Source: Hysterangium stoloniferum (Eukaryota; Basidiomycota; Agaricomycetes; Hysterangiales; Hysterangiaceae). From it: a stretch of 64,000 nucleotides of DNA. The translations under genes and the position numbers were made by a program. How positions within the stretch are numbered: the first letter of the stretch is position 1; each line of letters begins with the position of its first letter. Under the pieces are notes generated by a model that was given only the letters and a program-made list of their open reading frames with translations, had not been told where the DNA came from and did not search any database. Positions 12,892-24,954 of the stretch are shown one piece after another. Location: the NCBI GenBank assembly GCA_015178975.1, contig WHVD01000141.1, positions 124,001 through 188,000 on the forward strand, given 5' to 3'.

Positions 12892-15800
12892 ATACAGAAA
12901 TGCGACTCCATGGGATTGAAAGGCAACTGAAACTAATCAAGATACATGTATTTAGTTTTGTCTCAACCGTAGTATTCGAAAAGCACAAACGGTTTGTTCC
13001 AGCGGGTTCCGCCATTAATTATGGGAAACCGCACTAACTTGTGCAAGGGACTAGATCGTTCTAGCATGGTTATGAGCACTCCCCGTTAATACATCAGCCC
13101 CCTTTGTACTCTTTATTGATTGATTTCATACCAAAACTAGCGCGCCGCGCGAGTGAGGCTGATTACTAATATATATGTGCGCGGCGTGCGGTCGACCGCA
13201 GAAATGAAACGGAAAGAGGCACTCGTCAGCTCAGCGCCCTCTAATTGAAGGAATGGCACCAGGCAGGTACGCTGGTGCTACGTGCATAAAGCGGATCAAG
13301 GATGTCTCCGCAGGCAATCGCCGATTGAAGATTTGGGTATGATCCCTTTCACGTCGTCGTAGATTTATATGTATTACATCAATTAGCATCGAGAGTCGGC
13401 GTATTAATCTTAGGAAAAGCACGCGCATGAAATATATGTTTCACTAGCTTAGCACACCGTTTTTTTTTTTTCTTTGTTAGAGGGGGTCCCTGTCTAAGAT
13501 AAGTATAGTCCCCGCTACAAATCAAGTGCTGCATTTGACGTTGGCACATACTCGTTCCGTGGGTTCCATTCTAGTTTAGATCGATCTTGAGCAAAAGTCA
13601 AGTCCATTTGAAATGTGGCTGTAATTAATACATGGGAATTTCATTAGTGCATTCTGATATACCTTTGGGCGAGCTTCCGCTAATACCGTTACTAGGATCC
13701 GAGAGTCGAAAGTTGACGACACGGGGAGGCCTGGCAGAATGTATTACAATTCAACTATACTAACCGTTCCCACGCATTGCAGAAAGGGTAATTTTATGTA
13801 ATATGGGGACTGAGGTCCTAGGTCATTTGTGAATGTGACAGTGCTTAATATAGGTTATCTTGGAGGTTGTATATGACATAGTAAGGTTTTGCGACAGATC
13901 GACCATGGAGATTTCATTTGCGAAGCTATTAGTCACGAGCTATCAGGAGTTGGCCGCTGGACAAGCTCGTAGCAGACCAAGAACGCCAAAAACGGCTCGA
14001 AAATGTTCTCTCAGTTTATAGGCAACTGGGAGAGATGAAGCATTCATGAACTGCATCTCAGGGCCTAGCTGTCGAGATATCTGCCGTTGGAGCTCATTCT
14101 GAGGGACAGAGCATTAGCTTAAGAAGCTCCAGCGGGAGAAGATCCAGCCAAGTCTAATTGTAAAGCGCATTCGATTCCAGTTGGCCTGTGCAAATTAAAG
14201 GTTAATTGATATGAAAGAACCTTTCCTCAACCACTGATAGATCGTGTGGCTAAGCGGTTGGTACTGATTTGCCAGGGAATGGATCGGCAGTTCCCCTTAT
14301 ATGCGTTACGTCAGCTACAGGCTCCGTTTAGTGGAGAATCATAGTTAGTATCAGCGTAATTCTAATTCCCAAGAATGTGTATTAGCTAACTGAATCGTGC
14401 CCCATACGGATATCAGGAACATCATTTAACACCGCTAATGTTTCATTTCTGAGAATACACACTGGAGTGTGGTGATTATATGCTCGTGGGGATTTCATTT
14501 AGTAAGTTGCTCCACGTTTCGTAGACCCCCCCCGAAGGTCGAAGACTTATCTATCGTTTCACACAGAGCTGAACTTGTATTTCATTTATGCTACAAAACA
14601 GGCCTTAGCCAAGATAGCTCATCGAATGCACTTATTTAGCCACGTGCCCAGCCCAACCCGTGTCACGGACCAATCCACCTCAACTACCATCAGAAGAAAT
14701 CCTTAGTGCTTCATCGAGTGCCAATTGTGAGCTGACAATTCATGGAAGAGGTTCGAGAGTTGCTCAAAATGGTCAGCGTGACTAATTTGTTGGATGACAC
14801 CTAAGTGCCTTTCGTGGTATTTAGTTCACTTGTGCCAAAGCTCCATCACGTGACAGCAGACTTTGCCAGTGTGTCAGAGTGACATCGGCAAACGTGCCCT
14901 TTACTGCCGTCTGCGGCAGCAGTACTATCCTTCCCCAATGATACTTAGGTCAAAGCATTCATCAGATGAGCGTAAAGCGTAAGATCTGCGCGCCGGGCTC
15001 CAGGGCCCGATTTCACAAGGGAAGAACCCTGATGGACACATGCAGGGCCAACTTCTCACTGCTCACGAACTGGAAATAGCGTTTCAGAAGAACCTGGACA
15101 TTTGGGCTTCTATGCGAAGACTGTCAAACGGTCTGTGCTACATGGCGGAGTGTCCAGTACCTGACCAAGGCTTCTGGAGTGGCCGTCCATCCGTGCCGCA
15201 GAGATGCATCATTCAAAGGCCTTCTCCGTGTAGCAATGGGATTTCGAACTTGCAGTGATTTTCTGGGCGCTTTCTGAGGAACGGTAGGGCGATTCCCCCG
15301 CAGCTCGGAAACAAAACTCAGAATCTGCTGTCAGTGTTCAATGGCCCCTTGCCGTGGTGGAACAGACCCCCCCGTTTGTTAATGGATCTTCGCACTTTCA
15401 TTTCTAACCACCAAATAAGCCAGATAAGCGTCGCCGCCATCTGTGGAGTGTTCAGTGATGGAAGTTTTCACACGAACCCTCGAACTTGCTGTGTCATTTC
15501 TTTACTGGCTCGCGCATCCTATCTTCTTTGGTGCATGGGAGGCGCGTATGCGTAGACATTAATAATACCTACAACTCCAGGCTGCACAATTCAATACGAC
15601 ATTTAGGAAGCCGTGACACCGAACCAGGAACAGCCCTTTTTGTAGATGACATCAACACTCGTCTGGCAAAACTCTTATGCGGATCCTGCTGCTGCGTCCC
15701 CTTTGTGGCTTCTACATTTTTTCGTGATCCATTGTGCCGTCAATAATGTTTCACATGCCCAAAACGCGGCATTAATTCGGTCAATAACGACTGGATTGCA

Positions 15801-17464
15801 GAAGGCGTTCGTATAACTCTATCTATGGAGCTTAACTTCATTGTTTTGTGTGAGGAAGACGTCATTCCGGTTTTAGACTATCCCTAATTGGTGAGGGGAA
15901 GCGGGGCAGCCGTCGGCGGCGGACATCTTACGCAGCCAGCGAAGCGCAGAGTGGAAGTAGCGGTAAGCATGGCTGCAAATGTTTTGGTGTGGGTAAGGGG
16001 GTATTATTTGTACAGGTCATGGGGTGCACTCGTCGGCTGCTGTGCAACCAATAACTGTCAGTCTTTGTAAAAATATAAGGGCGTCACACATGGGCTGACG
16101 GAGGGGAATCCGAAGCACTAAGTAACAGGACATTCAGGGTGAATATTACGAACCTAGCAGGGGGGATTCTAAAGAGGAAAACGGCAAGAAAGGCCTCTGC
16201 TTGTGGCCGACCAGATATACGCCAGTGGGATTCATAAATAGAGAAAACAATCAATGCTACAAAATCAGAACTATCCCGAAGAGGGAGGAAGGGGGAGGAA
16301 GGGGGGACAATGTTCAAGTAGATAAGAATGGAGGAGTCAGAGCTCCAGGGATTCTGAGGTCTAAAGGTCTCAACGGTATGAACTGCGAGCTCCAAACGTG
16401 GGTGATAAGGCAAACATGGTTTGGAGTCTAAGATAGAAAATCCCTTTGCACTCAGAGTCTCGAGGAATAGGACATTTTGGTATTCCTGTCATTTTTGCGG
16501 CCCTAATTTTGGTGATGTTGGGGGTGGGATCGAGAAGGTGTCTTGATGAACAATGGAACGTCCACTCAGTGTTACTTTTTTTCATGAACCTCCGTCAATC
16601 TCAACAGACTAATTAGTTCGCTGAATGTTGGGAAATTCATATTCATCGCATAGGATTCTGTCCTGCGTTGAACTATTATTTTGTGCCTAAAATCAAGACT
16701 TGTGCGTGTGTATTTTGTGGAGCGTTTTTAAAAGGTTCGGGACAAGCAGCCTAGCCGCCCACCCGAAGCTGTGTATTGACTGGGTCGTACCAGGAAAGGC
16801 ATCAGACAAACGGCGCATAGTTTGGACATAAATCATAAGACTTGGGGAGCGCATTTGCAGTTACGCACGCCAGCCGTAGCGGCAGTTTGGGACAGGCGTC
16901 CAGATCCGCATACCCACTAAAACCTCGGGCAAGCCACCTGGACGCAGACTCCATAAGTCTTTCATATGGAGTAGCTTACTTCATGTTTTTTTGCTAGACT
17001 CTCTGATGTCACGTACCTTCTGTAATTTGGTGTGTTCGTTGGCATGATATCTATGCTTGTACCCCCACAATTGAATATCCACCGGTTGGCGTTTCCCTCT
17101 GCCGATGATAAGCCCGCATCGAAGCTTCCAAATGCCTCAGTCATAAGTATTCTCAAGAGGCGGATTACACCAGCCAGGATCGGGTTTCCCTTCATTTGTC
17201 AGGGAGTTCGGGAGCACCCCAAGCTCACTCTAATCCGAGGCGTTGGCAATGGTCTCCCGGTGCTGCATCAGGCATTTTCAGTGAGCTCTCACATCTTTTT
17301 ATGACCAGTTACCTCATTCTCGGTGAGGATGTTTTCCGTACTTTCTGGGCAGTCACAGCGTCGCGACTCTGCCTGCATATCGTAGTCAGGGATGTTGAGC
17401 CACCACCTCCCCAGGGGGTAGGAATCCTAGAGTGGCCGTCACAGAATATCTCTCTTATTTCTGG

Positions 17465-17575
17465 TGTTGTCTTTCCTTCTGGTGGACAGGCACATCCCTT
17501 CATCCAACGATATGTCTGCTGCTGTCTTTCCTTCTGATGGACAGGCAGATCCTTTGCTCAGGCGATACATGTCCA
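17465..17575 (+). repeat. Tandem duplication of about 55 bp
   Basis: Two adjacent copies begin GTCTTTCCTTCT, continue through GGACAGGCA and end in a CGATA block. They lie just 3' of the decayed RNase H remnant (which reads on the minus strand) and could belong to the same dead element. Confidence 0.6.
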
Positions 17576-17759
17576 GTCCAATGTTCGACATCAAATTTAA
17601 TCCTCTTTAAAATATATTCAGTTCACTCCCAAAAATTTCTCCATCTCTAGGAGTTGCTTTGTACAGAAGGGGTTGGGTTATCGACGTTGGACGTACGCCC
17701 CTCGTGTTGAAATCTTCTGGGATGGCCAAGTTTAACAGGAAGGGTATGTGCTTCCTTAC

Positions 17760-18430
17760 TCCTTCGTCGGCCTCTCGGTCAGCTCCTTCATTTCCAACCA
17801 ATACTGCCACCACCCTCACCTTAATTAGACGTGTCTTGCACTTCGCTGGTATAACCATGCTCCGGTCACGGTTAATAGATCCTTATTGACCAGGCCAACC
17901 CACGCGTCATCTTCATGCCTCGTTGGGTTTAAGGTTAGTGAGTCAGTTGCATATCGAGTGTCGGTATATATTCGCAGTATAACCTCTGATGTAATTGATT
18001 GCATCGGGAGGAGGATCGTGGCTATCTCCCCGGTGTGATTGGTCTTAAATCTGCATGGCAGTCTTACAGAGCTATTGCGTAGGTCATTGTCTTGGAACCA
18101 GACACAGCGCTGCCATCAATTGCGTTTTGCCATTATTTATGGAAGCGTCGTCGATATAGGCGGTGATTTGTTCATCTCCCTGGCATGGCGTATCGTAGAG
18201 AGTTTATAGCAAGGGTTAACCCTGGTTCGTATCCTAGATCCGTTTCTAAGTACACAGAGCTTAACATCTGGGTTAAATCTCTCCCGTCTGTAACCTTCTC
18301 GTTTAGGGATGTTGCCCATCTTACCGCATTGTCGGAGCTTGAGCCTCAAGTCCCATTGAGGGCTCAGCTTATCCCTGATGTGGGCCAAACTGGGTCTACA
18401 CTCGGCTACATTTTTACAGCCTTGTCTTAT
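17760..18430 (-). mobile_element. Eroded retroelement fragment: RNase H-like domain
   Basis: Read on the minus strand, pieces in shifting frames match an RNase H domain. Near 18110-18165 is a YIDDASINNGKTQ segment (the first-strand Asp region, normally TDGS-NNG). Near 18000-18040 is a TGE-like segment. Around 17880-17975 is a YATDSLT-like segment. Near 17771-17800 is GNEGADREADEG, the C-terminal motif. Stops and frame changes separate them, so nothing is functional. RNase H of this style is common at the C-terminus of pol in fungal non-LTR elements. The upstream part (18.2-18.43 kb) looks like the linker seen in those proteins. I could not find a convincing reverse transcriptase domain nearby. 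Confidence 0.65.
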
Positions 18431-20196
18431 TGGGTGCGCATCTGGGTGCTCAGTTAGTGCGATAGTGGCATTTGGTCCTAGTTAGCCACCAACTTCGAGC
18501 GCGTCCAGTGCTACACCAGGAACCTTCCCCCCGGTCATCATACGCTTGAGGCTGGGCAGGACAGTGCGATGTCCGACGCGCAGTTTAGGCGATCATGAAT
18601 GGGTTTATCTGTGTATTTCCTATCGCACCCTTGGGACTGCTGGCATTACTCCTAAAGGCGCGGTCTGCGACTGCCACGCAACTTGCACGATTCGGTCCAA
18701 AGTTTGGGTAGAAACAGTTTTGCCAACTCGATCGCACGATTGCTAACTTCAATATCTAAGGTTTTTTTTCTTTGGGGAAGTATTCTTGTAGTTTCACCAT
18801 CCTTGTGCCATAGGGGAACCCCATGTATTTCCCAGAAGAACGTTTCGTACGATTGTTTGTGATTCGGCTTGTGCTTCTTTAGGCATCCCGTATGTCTAAA
18901 ATAAAGATGAGTGTTCAATTTGGATATGTGCATGAGCCTTCCCATTGACAAGACTACAACTCTTTTAGTTGTGATGTCCTCGTCGTTAACTCATGGTGAT
19001 ACATTGTGAAGACTAAAGGGCATAGTGGTGTTGCCGGAAATAAAGACGCAGATAAGATGATAGACGAAGGTGTATACATAATTTGTCATTGATATATTCT
19101 TTCATTATACTAAGATGCGTGTTAGCGACGGTCACATGGTCATGGATATTTCAGAGTTTTAGGCAGCTGATGAGAATTCCTGAGCTGCTATCCGAGATTC
19201 ACGTATTGTCTAGACTGTCTGTACCGTCTGTACTCGACCTTGTCAACCTGAGTGGTACGGGACTTATTCGCGCTCATCCTCGTTTTTCATGCATCAGACC
19301 ACAAAATGTCCCATTTAGAAAATTATCAACGGATCTGCCCCTACTTTTAAGGGGTGCCGCGGTTAAGCTCTCTTTGTGAGTTTCAAGTATCCCATTATGA
19401 CAAGTGTCGATGCTTAGCTCTGCAGGAGACCTATATAACACGAGCCTGCCACATGCGCTACGCTGGTCCGACTCACAATAGCATGTGCATGTATTACTTC
19501 CCCCAAACAGTTAACTTGTACCTTCATAAATATCTTTCCAAAATTTGTCTATTGATTCCTTCCTGCCATCTTTATCGCTATACAATGTCATTCCTACTTG
19601 TAGTTTAAATCGAAATTTGCACTGCGAAGTAGTCATATTTATTATGTAGTTAAAAAAAAAAGGAAAAACATTTGCCGTTGAAAAAATCTTTTATTGGATA
19701 ACAGTTTGGATATCTATACATATTTAAAATGGACAAGTCTCAAAACTGCTCAGAACCGTGCAGACGACCCAACTGCTCATGTGTTACCGTAGACCTTGCG
19801 TATCATGTTATACCTCGCGTACTGCCATATACCGTCAGACCTCACGTACCGTCATACCTTGCAGACCAATTTCGGGTCCGGGTGGTTTAATACGCTCTTG
19901 GATCAGACCTAAAGTACGCGAGGTCTGATGAGTATAAAGCCTCCTAGACGGTATATACTGAGTTTTCGACTTTCCTGATGCAGTAAAACAGCAAATCTAT
20001 TAAACCTCGATATACCTGATGAATTTTACCAGGAAGGTATTAAACTAAATGGGGCAATGCAATCCGGCCTGTACTATACAATCGCAGAGTCAAGGAAAAC
20101 AACAACTAAAGGGAGCACAGAAAACATCAGGGCCTAGGTGATGCCCACAAAAGAAGCCTGAGAGGCCAGAAACCATGGATTAAGACTATACAAAAT
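18431..20196. other. Non-coding stretch upstream of the RNase H remnant
   Basis: A minus-strand frame at 18652-18951 could be a further piece of the same dead element, but it has no motif I recognise. The rest has no gene-like signal apart from the inverted and tandem motifs near 19.8 and 20.2 kb. Confidence 0.45.
19790..19965. repeat. Small inverted-repeat cluster with ACCTCGCGTA motif
   Basis: The motif ACCTYRCGTA, or a near variant, occurs four times between 19790 and 19865. It recurs in reverse orientation (TACGCGAGGT) near 19917. A TATACCGTC block is likewise inverted as GACGGTATA near 19950. The result is a hairpin-prone region, possibly the end of a small non-autonomous element. Confidence 0.5.
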
Positions 20197-20456
20197 ATAA
20201 TACAAATTAATATTGTCTACAAACTCGTTAAGACAAAATGCAAAGCACTACCGAGGAGCGACATGTATAAAAACATGGAACAAAGTACTTCGACATGGGC
20301 CGACCGATCGGGGTGAAGCTGGAGGATTATAATACAGATGGATATTGCCTACAAACTTGTTAAGATAAATGCAAAGCACTACCGAAGAGCGACATGTATA
20401 AAAACATGGAACAAAGTACTTGGGCCGACCGATCGGGATGAACCTGGAGGATGTTT
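20197..20456 (+). repeat. Tandem duplication, two copies of about 130 bp
   Basis: Both copies contain GCAAAGCACTACCGA, GCGACATGTATAAAAACATG and GGGCCGACCGATCGGG. The period is about 132 bp and the copies differ at scattered sites. The block lies just outside the left arm of the large inverted repeat, and I saw no counterpart beside the right arm. Confidence 0.8.
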
Positions 20457-20596
20457 CGGTGGTTTTAGTGAGCATTGGTAGGCAGTTACCTCATTGAAGT
20501 TTCTGTTTGCTTGAGTCTCGTACTGGTGTACCCACCGTCGTGCGTAAACACATTTCTCTGGGTGGTTTTGCATACGCTCCACTGCACAAAACTCCC

Positions 20597-23500
20597 CAGC
20601 CCTCTAGACCAGCAGGATAGGTTCAGGGTCGTATACGATGTCATTTATCTGCAATAAAAACTTTAGAAAGGCCTGCTACGCATTCATACAACTGAGGGAA
20701 AGTGGGCAATAAGGGGATGTTGAAGTCTACTTGAAGCTCCGCACCTTGTGACCAAATGGTTTTCTGGCCTTACGTATGGTCGTCAATGTATTGAGAAGTA
20801 CTTCAGTATCATACGACCTCTGTCATAGTAACTATGGATCAAATCTTAAAATTTGAATATTGCGGTGGGCTCTTAAGGTTGCGTGCATAAAGCACCAAAC
20901 ATGTGCAGCAGCAGCATCCTCAGTGTCATCATCGCCGAAATAAAAGGTTAAATTTCGACAGCACTATATTTATCTGAGATCCAAGGCATTAATAAAGGCT
21001 GAATCCTGAACGTATGATGGCAAAATTTTGATGAGCATACTGAGCTTTCGTCTTGGAGATCATCTTCACTAAATTGGATAGTGAAGGGTCCCCAAGCGCA
21101 ATGTGCCCGTTAACCTCTATAGTTGGGGTATGAGCATCAAAAATAGCTGAATATGTTTGAGTAAAGCGGGAGCCGGAATAGAAGTAAGCAGATACAGAAC
21201 TCATAGATGACGATTCCCGACTTGAACACCTAAACTTCACCACAACCTTTGTAGAACGATCGCCGGACTTGTAAGTCCTCGGTTATCATATCCTACCGTC
21301 ACAGATTGACTCTGATCGGCGAGTATAAACAAAAAAGCAGTCTGCCGTTGTGTAATTTGGACGGCTGTGGTTCAGACTTACCGAATAGAACCTTGTTTGC
21401 AGAGTGTAAGTTCAGGTATACCCATCGATATAACCATACCCATCTCAGACTTGAGCTTGTACATTCAAAAAGGTGCAACAAAAGATGTCGGAGGCCGTTT
21501 CCGTGATAGCGTTGCCAGACTATATAAGGGACCGAAGCCAAACGTTAAACTCATAATCGGAGGTATAAACCTTCCCAGTTATGGCTACACTGGCGATGGT
21601 TGTAGTGAAGTTCCCATGAACTCTTCCAATTGAGGTCAGACAATAACCTCATCAGTGACCACTGATCCTTGTAAAGACAGGGATTTATGGACACGGATGA
21701 GATTTTGCAGCACATTTCATGCGGTGAATTCGGCGGATAAGATAGTGTGTTGAGTCGCCAACTTCTTCTGCGATGATCTTCATATCGGAGATGACGTGGC
21801 TATCATAAAGGGACCAGAGGATGATATCATAGAGGGTTGAATGTGAAAATCTTCAAGATCGTGACTTTGCGGACTTTCTGATGGAAGTGTACGTCTTGTC
21901 AAGTAGTACTGCATCACGATAGTAATATCCACATACCCACAGAACCTGACCACCCGTGTCGATGGGGTCAGCGAACGGATGGGTAAAAATCATCCTTATC
22001 GAGAAAAGACGAACAAGTTCAGCATGATATATCCATGACTCAGAAACCGAGTAAAAACAAAGGCCGCAAATCCATAATAAACCCTGAAGATAGTGATCAA
22101 ACTCTTCGTTACCGTTGAGACAAAGGCTATTGCTCTCAGGAAACGGACTGAAGGTTATTCCAACATTCTTCGGTAACTATAGAAGACTGGGACGTACGAA
22201 TAATTGTCAGCCTATTCGCTGCCCCTTTTAGCATGCTAATCATTTCTTTCGGTGGTGTAAAATGTCGCACAAATGATGTGCTGTGAGGTATTATTCCATT
22301 GCAATTTATAGTTTAACCTTTTCTAGAGTGTCACTGGCCAGGATGCCCAACTAAAAATCCATAATGAATTCTGAAGGTAGCTATGAAGTCCTTCGTTACT
22401 GTTGAGGCAAAGCTAGCACACAGGATACAGTCTGAAAGTTCTTTCAGCATTTTTCGGTAACTATGGAAGATTGAGACGTACGAATAATTGCCAGCCTATT
22501 CCGTTACACCGTTTAGCATGCTAATTATTTTCTTTTAGGGTGTAAGATGTCCCAGGAACGATGTACTGTGAAGTGTTATTCCACTATATGCAAGTGATTG
22601 CTTGACCCTTCCTAGAGGGTCACTGGCTGCGGTGACGTTCCTGCTTCCGAAGGTCCACCGAGGCTTTCTAATTCGAAGAGCTGACATTGATTCGTTTATC
22701 TATTCTTCGTACACACCACTAATAGAACATAGGTAGCACTGACCGTGATACGGCTTGCCATTAATGAATATGTGAGTTGTCCAAAATTATGTTCTGTCAC
22801 TGCTCAACGAGTCGATGGCTTGAGTTTGTTTGCGTAGACTGGCGCTTGGACTTGATGGAAACATTGGATCAGGTGATACATAAGCCGCATAACAACTTTC
22901 CTTTGATTATTCATCGATTTACATCGACCAAAGCACAATACTCAAAGCGGTTCATGTTCTCGCGCCAGTCACACGGCCAATCCAGTCGTGCGAATCAATT
23001 CACTGACCACTTCACGTCACACTTTTACTCTTCTATTCTATTCTTAATAGAAGGTCTGAAGGTCTGAGGGGTTGAACACCCAGACTATTGTTGAATCTCG
23101 GTGCCGATCAGCAGCAATTATTGAACCTGAAACCAATCCCTCCGATTTCACTTGCCACGTCCAGCGGATAACTTTGATCATTTCCGATGGCGCTTTACTT
23201 TGAGCCGGGGATTTTTTTAGTCCTGCCCCTGGCCGTTATCAATTCTATACATTTCAACTCCAACTTCGTTCTCTATGCCCTTCTTTCCCTGAACACGTGG
23301 CCATTCTTCGAAAGGGATCGCCTTCCGTTCAGTTGGTACTTGGACAGTAGATTTAGGGTGCTTTATATGACGGGCGACATTTCCAAAATATCTTGGCAAC
23401 ACACAACACAGGTCCTGAACGATCTTTCCTGCTGGCATCCGCAGAACTTAGGCAATCATAATTTCGGTCACTGGACGCTCAAGGAATCACTGCGAGCCAG

Positions 23501-24440
23501 CATTATAGCCCTATGGCTCTGCACGCTGCTTCAGCCCTTTAATGGTAATCATCAGGAGGCTCCAATGCGATGAAATTGGCCTAGGGCTTCAGTCCGTGAA
23601 ACCGAAGGTTCCCATCTTTGAAATAGGACATACCCCATTTCACTATCGTGTGAGACTCCCAATGACGACTCAAAGCTTCGTCTATGGATGACACTTGGGG
23701 CTTCCATTTACTTTGACTATATATAAAATACACCATAACGCATGAATCGTCCAATATCATTGCATCTAGAAATCTCCCATGGCAGCGAATGTAATGGTGA
23801 CCGTCAACTTACGCCTTGATCTCCTTTATTGCCTTACTCTATGCTTAGGCACTGCCCGCAATAGGCTCAAGAGTCGCTTTTGTTAACGCAAGAACGCAAG
23901 GGCTGCAAACGGCTATTGTCAAAGCCGTCTATCCCCCATTGCAAGACGTAAATTACTTAGTTATGTATGATTTTGTTCTAAACCAAGCTGATGTTCACAT
24001 ACAGGGCACAATTATCGTTGCAATTATGTTGGAGGACGGTGGCGGAAGGCAAGAAGTGCCGTGAGTTTTCTTACTGATCCAGAGGGGATATTAGCACTGA
24101 CTAGTGCCTTCCTATGGCCAGACTAGCTGTCCTTAGAGATCCACCGAATCCATGACCGAAATGGAGCATGCCAACATCCATTTTACTATCAATTCCTTGA
24201 ACCGTTCAACTTTTACTATGAATCTCCTTTTCGAAGATCAGTATGTTTAACAATATGCTCTATCCAGATTTCAATCCTTTGTACAATTAGTATATCGCTT
24301 CTTGCCTTCGTCCCAAATGAGAGCCCTCGATCCAGGACAGTACGATACTTCTCGTTCTTCTCTGAAAATAAAGGTTTATCGAATAGAGGACCAATACGCT
24401 CAAAGCCAATGACGCGATTATAAGCCGCGATCTAGGGTTG
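20597..24440 (+). repeat. Left arm of a large imperfect inverted repeat
   Basis: Reading inward, many blocks reappear reversed in the right arm (24955-28415). Matching pairs include about 20974-21006 with 28050-28076, 22777-23030 with 26370-26617, 23775-23821 with 25603-25650, 24001-24090 with 25338-25435, and 24290-24440 with 24960-25115. In the 22.8/26.5-kb pair identity is roughly 85% by eye. Short parallel protein-like frames occur in both arms (22777-23067 plus, 26333-26617 minus) but match no family I know. The arm is longer than its partner, mainly through an internal tandem duplication at 22071-22630. Confidence 0.85.
22071..22630 (+). repeat. Tandem duplication (about 287 bp) unique to the left arm
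   Basis: Two copies, 22071-22357 and 22358-22630, share TCCATAATRAAYYCTGAAG, GACGTACGAATAATTG and TTTAGCATGCTAAT blocks in the same order. The right arm carries this sequence once (about 26760-27030). The duplication therefore probably arose after the arms formed, or the right copy was lost. Confidence 0.8.
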
Positions 24441-24954
24441 CACACTTGACGCCGTGTTGAGTGAGATTGGCAGGACCCTATCATTATATACCCCACGCAT
24501 ATTGCTCTACATATGCCAAAATATTGTGATGATCAATAATCTACCTAAAGGAAGCAAAAGCGGTTGGTCACCCCCCTTCAACTGTTCTGTATTTACGACG
24601 CTACGTCAGTGGCTATGAGAATGCAGTGTGTCAACGCATACCTTCCAAATACATACACGATGCATTGTGACCAGCATGACTTATCGTACACCTCCGAAGC
24701 TCATTTATCAGATGTACATCTCTACAAGAACTGCAAAAATTCCAGCTAGGCAGAGAACCGCGGAACACTGCCATGCCTGCGTCCGCAAATTAAGAATCCG
24801 CTGGTTTATACTTTAATCCCTACGGCAGCTCTTCTACTGAAAAAATCACTTAACAGGATGTTAAGTGGAGGCAGTCACCCCGAAAGCTTCTGTCCCAATC
24901 TCTGTGTAAAAGGACTCGTGATGTCCCCAAATTGTCTTGCACATTATTGGGTGC
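24441..24954. other. Spacer at the centre of the large inverted repeat
   Basis: About 0.5 kb that does not pair between the arms. It has short frames (for example 24564-24749) without recognisable similarity. Confidence 0.6.

Larger units (their letters stand above)
5557..17450. other. Gene-poor region, 3' of the zinc-finger gene
   Basis: The first few hundred bases probably hold the 3' UTR; an AATAAAA-like signal lies near 5690. Beyond that I find no frame with family resemblance, no chain of exons with splice sites, and no tRNA-like B box in context. Open frames are short and randomly placed on both strands. The sequence is not simple repeat, so it is probably decayed mobile-element and intergenic DNA. 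A frame at 15040-15258 looks mildly protein-like but I could not place it. Confidence 0.55.

Noticed and set aside
20989-21640. Protein-like frames in the left arm (minus 20989-21243, plus 21367-21633)
   Set aside because: I could not link them to a family or to each other by splice sites, and the right-arm counterparts are broken. Kept only as part of the repeat.
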